This document shows positions 26,603-35,376 of a stretch of DNA of 64,000 bases, one piece after another; within the stretch, counting starts at the first letter, position 1; the number at the start of each line of letters is the position of its first letter. The notes beneath the pieces were generated by a model. That model was not told where the DNA came from and did no database searches. It was given only the letters and a program-made list of their open reading frames with translations. The position numbers and the translations under genes were made by a program. The DNA comes from an uncultured Clostridium sp. (GTDB lineage: Bacteria; Bacillota; Clostridia; Lachnospirales; Lachnospiraceae). Location of the stretch: NCBI GenBank assembly GCA_900538475.1, contig UPYT01000013.1, forward strand, positions 1 through 64,000. Direction: 5' to 3'.

Positions 26603-27390
26603 TAAGGTATTCCAAGCTTCTTTAAAAGCCGGACAGACGCTGTGTTGTCCGGCTTTACTGCTGCCCGGATCCGGCAGGAAAACTCCTGCTCTGCATAAGC
26701 AATCACGGCTTCACAGGCTTCTCTGGCATAGCCTCTGCGCCTGTAAGGGCGGAAAATATGATATCCCAGCTCCAGCCACGCTTCTTCCTCTCCTTCTGCT
26801 TCTCCGGCACTCTTCTGCCCGTCCTCTTCCTGTCCTGCCGATACTCCGGCTGTCCCCACCAAAGCGCCGTCGGATTTGCGCACTACTGCCCAGATTCCAT
26901 ATTCACAAAAACGATACTGATGCCGGATATAGGCATCTAAAAGCTCCGGTGTATAAAACACCCTGTCGCTTTCTGTCTCCTCCTCTGGCTCCTTTAAAAC
27001 CCTTGTCCCATCCTCTTTGGTAAACTCCCGTATCAGAAGACGTTCTGTCTCACAAATTCTCCACGGAAGTCCCAGACTGCGGCGGACAATCCGCTCCAGA
27101 TATACGTCGTCCACTCCTGCCCGCCTGATCAGGTCTTCTGCTGTCTGCTCTTCCCCCACAAATGTCCCAGCCGCTCCTCTTCCCGCATCCTTCTGGTTAT
27201 TTTCCCTCTCCCACTCAGGCTCTGCCTCTGCCACATATTCTGCTCCCCACAGTCTTGCCGCCCCGCCTTTTTCCGCTAAACCAACAAAGACTCTCCCCGC
27301 CGCCTTCGCAGCAAGGAGAGTCTCCTGCTCATCGGAAAGAATAACCGGGTACAAAACTCCGTCAACCAGAACCTTCCGCTCTGTTTTCAT
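26572..27390 (-). CDS. GNAT family N-acetyltransferase with N-terminal extension
   Basis: A 272-residue protein. The GNAT fold starts at about residue 115 (RLLIREFTKEDG) and contains the acetyl-CoA loop region LGYHIFRPYRRRGYAREAC, a good Q/R-x-x-G-x-G/A variant (RRRGYA), and the C-terminal NTASVRLLKKLG. The first 110 residues are not part of the usual fold; they hold a compact alpha/beta-like part with a repeated RRSLGLPWR-type segment. The substrate is unknown; the nearest class would be RimJ/RimL-like enzymes. Its last codons overlap the convergent gene by 31 bases. Confidence 0.75.
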   Translation of the reverse strand: MKTERKVLVDGVLYPVILSDEQETLLAAKAAGRVFVGLAEKGGAARLWGAEYVAEAEPEWERENNQKDAGRGAAGTFVGEEQTAEDLIRRAGVDDVYLERIVRRSLGLPWRICETERLLIREFTKEDGTRVLKEPEEETESDRVFYTPELLDAYIRHQYRFCEYGIWAVVRKSDGALVGTAGVSAGQEEDGQKSAGEAEGEEEAWLELGYHIFRPYRRRGYAREACEAVIAYAEQEFSCRIRAAVKPDNTASVRLLKKLGIPYYFVTEGSKI

Positions 27391-27458
27391 TGTTTCCGGA
27401 TCACCTTTCTCTCTTTATTCACTGAAAAACAAATCTTCTGCGTATCCCTCAGGACAGA

Positions 27459-27977
27459 TTAGCACTTCTCCGGCTCGCCATACTCTTCGCCAAAGGTTTC
27501 AGCAGTCATAGATTTGATTTTCTGCTCCTTCAGCGGTCTGTCGCTGTAGTCTGTGCGGGTTTCCGCGATCTTATTTACCACATCCATTCCCTCTACAACC
27601 TTACCAAAGGCAGCGTATGCGCCGTCCAGATGCGGAGAAGTCTTGTGCATAATAAAGAACTGGGAGCCTGCAGAGTTGGGCATCATGGATCTTGCCATGG
27701 AAAGTACGCCCTCCGTATGCTTCAGATCATTCTGGAAACCATTCTGAGAAAATTCGCCCTTAATGGAATATCCCGGGCCGCCCATGCCGGTTCCCTGAGG
27801 ACATCCGCCCTGAATCATAAAGCCTTCAATCACTCTGTGGAAAATCAGTCCGTCATAAAAGCCCTTATTTACAAGACTGATAAAATTCTTCACTGTATTC
27901 GGTGCAATCTCCGGATAAAGCTCTGCGCGGATCACATCTCCATTTTCCATGGTGATAGTAATTTCTGGATTTTTCAT
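27459..27977 (-). CDS. ppiB: Cyclophilin-type peptidyl-prolyl cis-trans isomerase
   Basis: A 172-residue cytoplasmic cyclophilin catalysing proline isomerisation in proteins. Active-site features are visible: the FHRVIEGFMIQGG segment with the catalytic Arg near residue 46, GTGMGGPGYSI, and NSAGSQFFI. No signal peptide is present. AGGGAGA lies seven bases before the ATG. It appears single, with GNAT downstream on the same strand after 68 bases. Confidence 0.93.
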   Translation of the reverse strand: MKNPEITITMENGDVIRAELYPEIAPNTVKNFISLVNKGFYDGLIFHRVIEGFMIQGGCPQGTGMGGPGYSIKGEFSQNGFQNDLKHTEGVLSMARSMMPNSAGSQFFIMHKTSPHLDGAYAAFGKVVEGMDVVNKIAETRTDYSDRPLKEQKIKSMTAETFGEEYGEPEKC

Positions 27978-28338
27978 TGTAAAATCTCCCTTCTGATACG
28001 ATAATCGAAAGCCACGGCTATTCCGTCCGCTTTCCCTATATCCAGTTTAATGAAAGTCTGCCGGATTGTCAACAGCAGAACGTCTCATTCACATTCTGTT
28101 CATAATTCATTCAAAAACCTTTTACATTAAGAACACGATTTCTTCACGATTTCCCCGTATACTATAACCATAAACAACAAGACGCAGTTGTTTATGAAAC
28201 GCTTATAAGATTTTTTTCATAATACTCGAGCTGATAATACACATTATCAGCTCTCCTCCCTTTTTTACCTCTTTATAATGTTAAAAAAAGAATCTCTCTA
28301 TTCCCGGAGAGATTCTTTTTACTTTTAACCATATCCTG
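27978..28338. other. Gap of about 360 bases with hairpins but no gene
   Basis: It holds a TATACT -10-like hexamer (28158-28163), two perfect inverted repeats (ATAAACAAC/GTTGTTTAT at 28170-28195 and GAGCTGATAAT/ATTATCAGCTC at 28228-28253, the second followed by CTCCCTTTTTT) and the terminator at 28285-28320. No reading frame with a ribosome site was seen. A small RNA on the plus strand is possible. Confidence 0.5.
28285..28320. terminator. Bidirectional terminator beside the cation exchanger gene
   Basis: AAAAAGAATCTCTC and GAGAGATTCTTTTT form a perfect stem with an 8-base loop and T-runs in both directions. It lies 18 bases after the exchanger stop codon on the minus strand. Confidence 0.88.
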
Positions 28339-29259
28339 TTACCGAATACAAATATAAATCAGATACACAGTGTACATTCCCAGCATAATTAGACCTTCCA
28401 TACGGCTGATCCGCAGTTTGCTCCTGCACAAAAGCCAGGTGATCAAACTGAATACAATCAGGCAGGCCGCATCCACAACCGCCAGTCCGTTTACCGGCAC
28501 TGGTTTTACTGCTGCAGAAGCACCCAAAACCATCAAAATATTAAAGATATTAGAACCAATCACATTTCCCAGAGCCAGTCCATTTTCCCCTTTTCGGGAA
28601 GCAACCACAGAGGTTACCAGCTCCGGAAGAGAAGTTCCCAGGGCTACCACAGTCAATCCTACCAAAGTTTGGCTCATACCTAAGGCAAGTGCAATTTCCT
28701 TTGCACACTCCACAACAAGATCTCCACCGCATACAATCGCAGTAAGACCTCCTACAATGTAAATTGCGCAACGCAGAGGTGTAATGGATTTATACTCTTC
28801 TTCCTCTTCAATTCTGTTTGTCAATGCATCCCGTACTGTCATCGCTACAAAAAACGCGAACAGCATCAGAAGAATAATAGCCTCTGTCCGGCTCACAAAA
28901 TGATCACCAACAATCATAAAAAACAGGGCGGCAGCTACCCCTACAGACGCTGCATAATCCCACCGCAGCTGTACTGCAAATGGACGAATCGCTCCGCAGG
29001 CTCCCAGCACAACCAGCAGATTAAAAATATTGGAACCAATTACGTTTCCCACAGCAATTTCATTATTTCCTGCTAAAGATGCCGTAGTGCTTACTGCCAG
29101 CTCCGGCATACTGGTTCCAAAAGCAACAATCGTAAGCCCGATAATAATACTGGGCACCCGCAGTGTCTTTGCAATGGAAGAACTCGCTTCCACGAAAAAA
29201 TCTGCGCCCTTGATCAGAAGTACAAATCCCACAACTAAAAGTACGTACGTCAGAATCAT
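28339..29259 (-). CDS. Calcium/sodium antiporter (CaCA family, YrbG-like)
   Basis: A 306-residue membrane exchanger with ten hydrophobic segments. The two alpha repeats of the family are clear: VAFGTSMPELAVS then GNVIGSNIFN in the first half and VALGTSLPELVTS then GNVIGSNIFN in the second, including the ion-coordinating Glu of each. The ATG at 29259 is favoured because GGAGG lies nine bases upstream; ten further codons upstream lack one. It exports Ca2+ (or a related cation) against Na+ or H+. It lies alone downstream of a repeat-rich gap. Confidence 0.88.
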   Translation of the reverse strand: MILTYVLLVVGFVLLIKGADFFVEASSSIAKTLRVPSIIIGLTIVAFGTSMPELAVSTTASLAGNNEIAVGNVIGSNIFNLLVVLGACGAIRPFAVQLRWDYAASVGVAAALFFMIVGDHFVSRTEAIILLMLFAFFVAMTVRDALTNRIEEEEEYKSITPLRCAIYIVGGLTAIVCGGDLVVECAKEIALALGMSQTLVGLTVVALGTSLPELVTSVVASRKGENGLALGNVIGSNIFNILMVLGASAAVKPVPVNGLAVVDAACLIVFSLITWLLCRSKLRISRMEGLIMLGMYTVYLIYICIR

Positions 29260-29298
29260 TTTCCTTTTCCTCCTTTTGTAAATCCTCATGTCCCTCTA

Positions 29299-29360
29299 TT
29301 CCGCCGCATGGCGATCCCTGCGGAGCGTTTTTATGTCATAGGACGTAATTTCCTATGACA
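29299..29360. repeat. 62-base direct repeat, copy 1
   Basis: Starts TTCCGCCGCATGGCGATCC and ends with the inverted pair TGTCATAGGA/TCCTATGACA. It matches copy 2 at 29422-29483 in 60 of 62 positions. Confidence 0.85.
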
Positions 29361-29363
29361 GAA

Positions 29364-29385
29364 AGAAGCTCGCTTGCGAGCTTCT
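29364..29385. repeat. Perfect palindrome between the 62-base repeats
   Basis: AGAAGCTCGC-TT-GCGAGCTTCT, ten-base arms, located in the 61-base spacer between the two direct repeats. A second small hairpin (GTCGC-TTCT-GCGAC) follows at about 29399-29412. Confidence 0.8.
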
Positions 29386-29421
29386 CCGCCTGCGGCGGGT
29401 CGCTTCTGCGACAAAATTCTC

Positions 29422-29483
29422 TTCCGCCGCATGGCGATCCTCGCGGAGCGTTTTTATGTCATAGGACGTAATTTCCTATGACA
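29422..29483. repeat. 62-base direct repeat, copy 2
   Basis: Differs from copy 1 only by CT to TC in the middle of the unit. It is followed directly by the symporter terminator. A diverged relative is seen at about 35268-35306. Confidence 0.85.
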
Positions 29484-29490
29484 TAAAAAC

Positions 29491-29535
29491 AGCGAGACTT
29501 TTATTGTACCACAAGGACACAGTAAAAGTCTCGCT
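29491..29535 (-). terminator. Terminator of the AGCS symporter gene
   Basis: Perfect 13-base arms AGCGAGACTTTTA and TAAAAGTCTCGCT with a 19-base loop, followed on the minus strand by GTTTTTATG. It is 119 bases downstream of the symporter stop. Confidence 0.8.
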
Positions 29536-29653
29536 TATTATATGCATGCCGGGCCATATTTACTCCGCCTGACGCGGACAGCCGAGATGACGACAGTACA
29601 CAGCGGCTGGAACCGCCAAGCTACTCCCTTTTCCATACGGTTTTACATTTTAT

Positions 29654-31066
29654 TTATGTAGTATGATACTTTCTTTTCACATTCTTGTCAATATGGATTT
29701 TCCTTTGGCAAAAAGGAATCTGCCTGGATAAAATCCAAAGAGCAGCCAGGTTAGGCCACGCCATCAGCCCGTTCCACACATCAGATACCATCCAGACCAC
29801 GTCCAGACGACAGATACAGCCAGCAAAAACCGCTGCCAGATACAGAACCGGATACCAGCCCATCCATATCTCCCGGCCAAAAATCCGTGTCCCCAGATAG
29901 GACGCCGTCTGCCGCCCCAGATAATACCAGGCAATGATTGTGGCAAATGCAAAGACTGTCATTGCCCCTGATACCAGACGTTCCCCCAGAGCTCCCAGGC
30001 ATCGGGAAAAACACCAGGCAGTAAGCCTTGCTCCATCCAGAGCCGCCGGTACGCTTCCCACTCTGTGGCAAACACAGAGAATCACAAGACCAGTCAGACT
30101 GCAAATCACAATGGTATCAAAAAACACCTCAAACATTGCCCACATCCCCTGTTTCTCCGGTGTGGTATTCTCTGCCGCTCCATGAAGCACAGCCATACTT
30201 CCCAAACCTGCTTCATTAGAAAACACACCTCTGGACATCCCGTACCGGACACTTCTGCTCAGGAGAAAGCCGCCTACACCTCCACCTGCTGCCTCTGCAG
30301 TAAATGCCTCAGAAAATACCGTCTGTAATACTGGCCAGATGCTTTCTCTGCAGAAAAAAAGAACCATTACAGAAAATGCAACATAAATTCCCGCGGACAC
30401 CGGCATCAGCTTTTCTGTCACCCTGGAAATTCTTCCGATACCCCCCAGAATCACCAGTGCGGTAAGAATCGTTATAAGTACAGCGCTTGTCCCGGGCCGG
30501 ATCCCTGCACTGAAGTTTAAGGTTGTACTCATAGAATTTGACTGTACCATGCTTCCCATTCCCAGTGAAGAAAGAAGGGCAAGACCCGCATAAAAAATCC
30601 CCATACATCTGCTCCCCACTCCTCGCTCCATATATACCATAGGCCCGCACATCCAATGTCCATCCTGCTTTCGGTAACGGTATTTCTGTCCCAAAGCCGT
30701 TTCTGCATAGGCAGTCATCATTCCCATAAAAGCAGAAACCCACATCCAGAACAGAGCTCCCGGCCCTCCCGCAGTCAATGCTGTCGCCACTCCTACAATA
30801 TTGCCTGTCCCAATAGTCGCTGCCAGCCCCGTACAGGCCGCCTGAAACGGCGTAATGCCGGAGTCCGCCATCCCTTCATTCTCCCTGTCGCCTTGTAACG
30901 GTTCCTCCTCCCAGATACTCCCAATGGTTTCTCTCCACCACTGTGAAAAGCCAAAAAACTGAAAACCGCCTGATTTTACCGTAAACCAGATTCCTGTAGC
31001 AAGAAAAATCATCATGGTCCACGGCCCCCAAACAATCACATGTATCGTTTCTGCCAACTGCTGCAT
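29654..31066 (-). CDS. Alanine/glycine:cation symporter family protein (AGCS)
   Basis: A 470-residue sodium- or proton-coupled amino-acid carrier with about ten membrane helices. The family signature GLAATIGTGNIVGVATAL lies near residue 80, and a second conserved segment reads SNEAGLGSMAV near 300. The ATG at 31066 with GGGAG upstream is chosen; a TTG start 13 codons earlier is possible. Typical substrates are alanine and glycine. It stands alone between a terminator and a divergent gene encoding a phospholipase C-like protein. Confidence 0.9.
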   Translation of the reverse strand: MQQLAETIHVIVWGPWTMMIFLATGIWFTVKSGGFQFFGFSQWWRETIGSIWEEEPLQGDRENEGMADSGITPFQAACTGLAATIGTGNIVGVATALTAGGPGALFWMWVSAFMGMMTAYAETALGQKYRYRKQDGHWMCGPMVYMERGVGSRCMGIFYAGLALLSSLGMGSMVQSNSMSTTLNFSAGIRPGTSAVLITILTALVILGGIGRISRVTEKLMPVSAGIYVAFSVMVLFFCRESIWPVLQTVFSEAFTAEAAGGGVGGFLLSRSVRYGMSRGVFSNEAGLGSMAVLHGAAENTTPEKQGMWAMFEVFFDTIVICSLTGLVILCVCHRVGSVPAALDGARLTAWCFSRCLGALGERLVSGAMTVFAFATIIAWYYLGRQTASYLGTRIFGREIWMGWYPVLYLAAVFAGCICRLDVVWMVSDVWNGLMAWPNLAALWILSRQIPFCQRKIHIDKNVKRKYHTT

Positions 31067-31278
31067 TCTTACTCCCAATGTCTTTTTTCTATGTTTATGC
31101 AGCAAAGTCTCATTCCTATACCGGACACAGATTCTGTGCTCCTCTCCCCTTTCTTCTGTATCTCCCGTTCTTCTTTATTTCCCTTTTTCCTTTATTTGTC
31201 CCCTCGCATTTCATGCCCGAATATGGTATGATAGAAAGGAACACTACGGGAAATTTTAAGAGAGAGGGGGCAGTTTAT

Positions 31279-32259
31279 ATGCCTGGATTTACCACACATT
31301 ATATTCTGGGAATGAAGGCCTTCAATGATCTTCCCAACAATCAGCTAAAATATATTATTGCCAAATATCGTTGGCTTTACCAGCTTGGACTTCAGGGACC
31401 AGATATGTTTTTCTACAACATTCCTATTCTCCGTCACAGAGATTACCGGAATGTAGGCTCCTATATGCATGAGCATCACATCCAGGATTTCTTCCGCTGC
31501 TATCTGGAAAATTTACAGGATATTGAATCCCGGCAGCAGAGAGAGGAAGGACTTTCCTATTTCTGTGGCTTTGTCTGCCACTATATTGGCGACTCCATTT
31601 GCCATCCTTATGTATATGGCAGAATCGGCTATGATGCCAAAAATCCGACTATGGAAACTCACGGCCTTCATGCCGCTCTGGAAAATGATATTGATGCCCT
31701 GCTTTTATGGAAATATAAAAAGAAAAAGCCTTCTCAGTTTAACCAGGCGGCAACCATTTGCCTGAACGGAATGGAAATGCAGTTCATCTCCCAGTTCCTG
31801 GCAAAATGTATCAATGAGGTCTATTACCCCATTACCTATGAAAACAGCTTCCAGGTATCTTCATCCATGATTTACCGCTCCATTCTTGCTCTGCGGTTTG
31901 GATGCCGCACTCTGGCCGATCCCTCCGGCAAAAAAACTGACCGGATCGCCTTTGTTGAGAACCTTGTGCTGAAAAAACCGGTAGCCTCCACCAAACTGGT
32001 CACAGATAAAGTAAAGAATCCTCGTCAGTGCCTGAATCTGGATCACGAGCTATGGTGCAATCCCTGGGATCGAAGACTTGCCTCAAGGGCCTCCTTCCCG
32101 GATCTATTCCGGTATTCTTTGCTGAAATGCAGCAACGTAAACGCGCTGATCAATACCAGCATCCATTCCACTCGTCAGGCAGATGCCCAGGAGCTGGAAC
32201 GGCTTCTCCATGAGCTGGGAAGCTATTCTTATCACAGCGGACTGGCTGTAACAGACTGA
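31279..32259 (+). CDS. Zinc-dependent phospholipase C-like protein
   Basis: A 326-residue cytoplasmic-looking protein of the Zn-dependent phospholipase C/S1-P1 nuclease fold. Family features: an N-terminal FTTHYILG, GLQGPDMFFY near residue 45, HEHHIQDFF near 67 and CHYIGDSICHPY near residue 105, giving the His/Asp pattern for metal ions. No signal peptide is seen, unlike secreted clostridial alpha-toxins, so it is not a toxin by appearance; similar proteins are common in Lachnospiraceae and uncharacterised. GAGAGGGGG precedes the ATG; an upstream frame to 31078 is an AT-rich artefact. Ends at a terminator shared with the MBL gene. Confidence 0.8.
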   Translation: MPGFTTHYILGMKAFNDLPNNQLKYIIAKYRWLYQLGLQGPDMFFYNIPILRHRDYRNVGSYMHEHHIQDFFRCYLENLQDIESRQQREEGLSYFCGFVCHYIGDSICHPYVYGRIGYDAKNPTMETHGLHAALENDIDALLLWKYKKKKPSQFNQAATICLNGMEMQFISQFLAKCINEVYYPITYENSFQVSSSMIYRSILALRFGCRTLADPSGKKTDRIAFVENLVLKKPVASTKLVTDKVKNPRQCLNLDHELWCNPWDRRLASRASFPDLFRYSLLKCSNVNALINTSIHSTRQADAQELERLLHELGSYSYHSGLAVTD

Positions 32260-32277
32260 TTTTTTATTAAATAATAT

Positions 32278-32305
32278 GTGGCAGCCGGAATTTATCCGCT
32301 GCCAC
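32278..32305. terminator. Bidirectional hairpin between convergent genes
   Basis: GTGGCAGC pairs with GCTGCCAC over a 12-base loop, 18 bases after the phospholipase-like stop and 28 bases beyond the MBL stop on the other strand. Confidence 0.7.
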
Positions 32306-32333
32306 AATAATGCTGTCTTTTCGTTTTTCTTTT

Positions 32334-33425
32334 TTACCGCATAATCTGATCGCCATCTTTTATACAGTAATGCCGCTTTACATGAAGCTTCTCCATCCAG
32401 CTTTTTGTTTCCGGCGTCTGGTAGCCGCCGCCTTCATTATCCCAAAGCCATCCAGGCGTAGGCCAAAGACAGATTTCCGGATCTATGGCCTGATAAACAG
32501 CTTCACTGACTCCATTCTGTCCGTGGTGAGCCATCTGCACAACATCAGATTTTAATGCCTCTGCTCCTGCCTGCTCCAGGAGCAAATCGCCACCAATCTT
32601 CTGCAAATCTCCAAGGAACAAAATCGATACCCCATGAACTACCATACGATAAGCAATTCCTGCATCATTGCCGTCCCGCTCTCCTATTTGCTCCGGTCCT
32701 GGCTCATAGCGTTCATTCATTACCGTCACTGTCACATCATCTACGGTAATCGTCTGTCCCCTCTCTACAATCTGGCATACTCTATCTGGAAGCTTCTCCA
32801 ATTCTCCAATAATTGCAGCCGCTGTGCCATAATCTCCCGGTTCATGAATCGCATACCAGTCCAAATCTGCAAAATTATAATAGATATGCTGAATTTCTAT
32901 TCCCGTATCTTCACCTTCTGCCTCTGTCTGCAAAAGATTCAAAAGAGCACCTACATGATCCGTATGCGTATGGGTCAGAAACCAGGCATCCACATGACCG
33001 CCTCTCCGACGGATTTCCTCCATCAGGTGCTCTCCATCTTCCCAACGACCGCCATCTATTACAATCAGATTTCCATTTTTTGTTTCTATTAAAAATGACA
33101 TCATCTGCCCTTTTGTCTGATTGGAGAGCATCATCAGTTCAGCTCCCCCCAGAATCGGCTTCTCTTCCCCGGTTCCGCTGCTTTGCATCTCTCCGACTGT
33201 CACAAGCTGGCCGGAATTTTCAGGCTGCTCTGCGGTCCCCCTGGCATAGCTTTCTTTTCTCCATGTCATAAATCCTGTAGCAGCCAACACTACTGTCAGC
33301 ACTGCAATCCCCCCGGATACCAGCCCTTTTCCAGCAAAGGTTCTTGCTGATTTCTGTTTTCTCCTGCTTCTCCCTGCCCCTGCCCTTCTGTTTTCTCTCT
33401 CCATTTCTGCCGTCACATCTTTCAT
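32334..33425 (-). CDS. Membrane-anchored metallo-beta-lactamase fold hydrolase
   Basis: A 363-residue protein: a basic N-terminus, one membrane helix at about 33-50, then an MBL domain with the zinc motif THTHTDHVG near residue 150 and MAHHGQNG near 300. It resembles the ComEC/Rec2 C-terminal hydrolase domain and related secreted MBL proteins, so the active site probably lies outside the membrane. A role in DNA or nucleotide hydrolysis is possible but not shown. No ComEC membrane part is attached, and no competence genes are nearby. The start has a weak ribosome site. Confidence 0.82.
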   Translation of the reverse strand: MKDVTAEMERENRRAGAGRSRRKQKSARTFAGKGLVSGGIAVLTVVLAATGFMTWRKESYARGTAEQPENSGQLVTVGEMQSSGTGEEKPILGGAELMMLSNQTKGQMMSFLIETKNGNLIVIDGGRWEDGEHLMEEIRRRGGHVDAWFLTHTHTDHVGALLNLLQTEAEGEDTGIEIQHIYYNFADLDWYAIHEPGDYGTAAAIIGELEKLPDRVCQIVERGQTITVDDVTVTVMNERYEPGPEQIGERDGNDAGIAYRMVVHGVSILFLGDLQKIGGDLLLEQAGAEALKSDVVQMAHHGQNGVSEAVYQAIDPEICLWPTPGWLWDNEGGGYQTPETKSWMEKLHVKRHYCIKDGDQIMR

Positions 33426-33505
33426 TTTTTCTGCTATTTTACCAGAATTCCTTCTTTTTTGATAGACTCCCTCCTAAACTGAAAGAAATTCGCAAGAAAT
33501 CCCTC

Positions 33506-33534
33506 TTGCATTTTTTCTCCTGCAATGCTAATAT
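33506..33534 (+). promoter_or_regulatory. Promoter of the BCCT transporter gene
   Basis: TTGCAT (33506-33511), 17-base spacer, TAATAT (33529-33534). Directly behind it lies an inverted pair ATGTTCAA (33532-33539) and TTGAACAT (about 33562-33569), a candidate operator. Confidence 0.55.
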
Positions 33535-33619
33535 GTTCAATATAATTTAATTTTTAATATTTTTGAACATTTTACTCGCAGATATTTCTGTAAAACTGCT
33601 ATAGGAGGTATTTTACATT

Positions 33620-35173
33620 ATGAAAAAAGAACAAAATCGGGCTTCCGACACTTCGCTGGCCCGCCGGCTGGACTGGTTTATTACACTGATTCCCTTTCTC
33701 TGTATTGTGATTCTCTGTATCTGGTTTGTTCGCAATCCAGAACAGTCCTCCCAGCTTTTAGCTTCTATCCGCTCTCTCCTTGGGGATCAGATGGGCAGTT
33801 ATTACCTGCTGATCGGCCTGGGTGTATTTTTCTGCTCCCTGTATATGGCCTTTTCCCGCTTTGGAAACATTCGGCTGGGAGATCTGGAAAAACCGGAATA
33901 TACTTTTTTTCAGTGGGGCTCCATGATGTTTACTGCCGGACTGGCTGCAGATATTCTTTTTTACTCCTGCTGTGAATGGATCCTGTATGCCAATGAACCT
34001 CACATTGAAGAAATGGGCGGAATTCAGGAATGGGCCTCTACCTATCCTCTGTTTCACTGGGGACCGATTCCCTGGAGTTTTTATCTGGTTCTGGCCGTGG
34101 CGTTCGGCTTTATGCTTCATGTCCGCAAAAGAACCAAGCAGAAATTTTCTGAGTCCTGTCGTCCGATTCTTGGAAAGCGGGTGGATGGGTGGAGTGGTAA
34201 AATCATCGATTTCATTGCTGTAATTGCTCTCCTTGCAGGTACTGCCACTACTTTTTCCCTGGCAACACCTCTGCTTTCCATGGCAATCAGCCGCGTTACC
34301 GGAATTCCTCAGAGCGTCGCTCTTACCATCTTTATTTTAATCAGTATCTGCTGTATTTACACCTTCTGTGTCTATCTTGGAATGAAAGGCGTACAGCTGG
34401 CTGCCTCCTGCTGCGTTTATCTGTTTTTTATGCTCCTTGCCTATGTATTTTTCCTGGGAGGAGAAAGCCGATACATTATTGAAACTGGTCTGAGCTCCAT
34501 TGGTAATCTGGTTCAGAACTTTATCGGACTGTCCACCTGGACAGATGCCCTGCGCACCAGCTCCTTCCCTCAGAACTGGACCATCTTTTACTGGTCCTAC
34601 TGGATTGTATGGTGTGTAGCAACTCCTTTTTTCATTGGCTCTATCAGCCGGGGGAGAACTGTTCGCCAGGTTGTACTGGGAGGATATTCCTTTGGTCTGG
34701 CTGGAACCTTTACCTCCTTCATCATTCTCGGCAATTATGGAATGGGGCTGCAGATGCATGGACGGTTGGATCTGCTTTCTGTATATACAAAAACCGGAGA
34801 TTTATATGCTGCCATTGTTTCCGTTCTGGAACAGCTTCCGCTTCCCGGACTGGTGCTGATTCTTCTGGTCCTTTGTATGGTAACCTTTTACTCTACATCC
34901 TTTGATTCCATTACTCTGGTGGCTGCCGCTTATTCCTACAAGGAGCTGAAGCCGAACGAGGAACCAAACCGGAACATTAAACTGTTCTGGTCTATTATGC
35001 TGATTCTGCTTCCCATTGCCCTGATTTTTTCCGAAAATTCCATGGCAAACCTGCAGACAGTATCCATCATTGCCGCCTTCCCTCTGGGAATCATTATCAT
35101 CCTGATCCTGGGAAGCTTTTTTAAAGATGCCGATGCTTATCTAAAAGAAAAGCAGAATGAAAAGACTTTATAA
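33620..35173 (+). CDS. BCCT family transporter (betaine/carnitine/choline type)
   Basis: A 517-residue carrier with twelve hydrophobic segments of the betaine-choline-carnitine transporter family. The Trp/Tyr-rich signature on helix 8 reads FYWSYWIVWC, followed by FIGSISRGRTVRQ. Substrates of the family are quaternary ammonium compounds used as osmolytes or carbon sources; which one is not evident. AGGAGG precedes the ATG. No choline or carnitine catabolic genes are adjacent, so osmoprotection is the simpler guess. Confidence 0.9.
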   Translation: MKKEQNRASDTSLARRLDWFITLIPFLCIVILCIWFVRNPEQSSQLLASIRSLLGDQMGSYYLLIGLGVFFCSLYMAFSRFGNIRLGDLEKPEYTFFQWGSMMFTAGLAADILFYSCCEWILYANEPHIEEMGGIQEWASTYPLFHWGPIPWSFYLVLAVAFGFMLHVRKRTKQKFSESCRPILGKRVDGWSGKIIDFIAVIALLAGTATTFSLATPLLSMAISRVTGIPQSVALTIFILISICCIYTFCVYLGMKGVQLAASCCVYLFFMLLAYVFFLGGESRYIIETGLSSIGNLVQNFIGLSTWTDALRTSSFPQNWTIFYWSYWIVWCVATPFFIGSISRGRTVRQVVLGGYSFGLAGTFTSFIILGNYGMGLQMHGRLDLLSVYTKTGDLYAAIVSVLEQLPLPGLVLILLVLCMVTFYSTSFDSITLVAAAYSYKELKPNEEPNRNIKLFWSIMLILLPIALIFSENSMANLQTVSIIAAFPLGIIIILILGSFFKDADAYLKEKQNEKTL

Positions 35174-35267
35174 GCACTAAAAAGAAAGCACTTTGACACA
35201 CAGCCGAACCGAAACAAAGTCGCGTCACCATCCCTTTTCCTCTAACGAGCAGTGTGCATACTCGCGG

Positions 35268-35306
35268 AACATTTTTGTATCTTTCGATCAAATTTTCTAT
35301 AATACA
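35268..35306. repeat. Diverged relative of the 62-base repeat
   Basis: CTCGCGGAACATTTTTGTAT followed by an inverted pair TTTTGTAT/ATACAAAA resembles the second half of the 29299 and 29422 repeat units (CTCGCGGAGCGTTTTTATGT and on). Similarity is partial. Confidence 0.4.
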
Positions 35307-35359
35307 AAAGAGAATCGCCAAAGCCGGTATCTATTCCGCTATTCTGGCGATTCTCTTTT
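35306..35359. terminator. Bidirectional terminator between BCCT and ribU genes
   Basis: AAAAGAGAATCGCCA and its exact complement form a 15-base stem with a 24-base loop and T-runs on both sides (CTCTTTTATATTATTTTTTT on plus). Confidence 0.85.
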
Positions 35360-35376
35360 ATATTATTTTTTTAATT

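Noticed and set aside
29299..29483. CRISPR array
   Set aside because: Only two units, each 62 bases with internal palindromes, a 61-base structured spacer and no cas genes.
31279..32259. Secreted alpha-toxin-like phospholipase C
   Set aside because: No signal peptide and no C2-like C-terminal domain; only the zinc-dependent core pattern is shared.
35121..35321. 66-codon minus-strand frame between BCCT and ribU
   Set aside because: Overlaps the BCCT end and the repeat-like gap; no ribosome site and no recognisable product.
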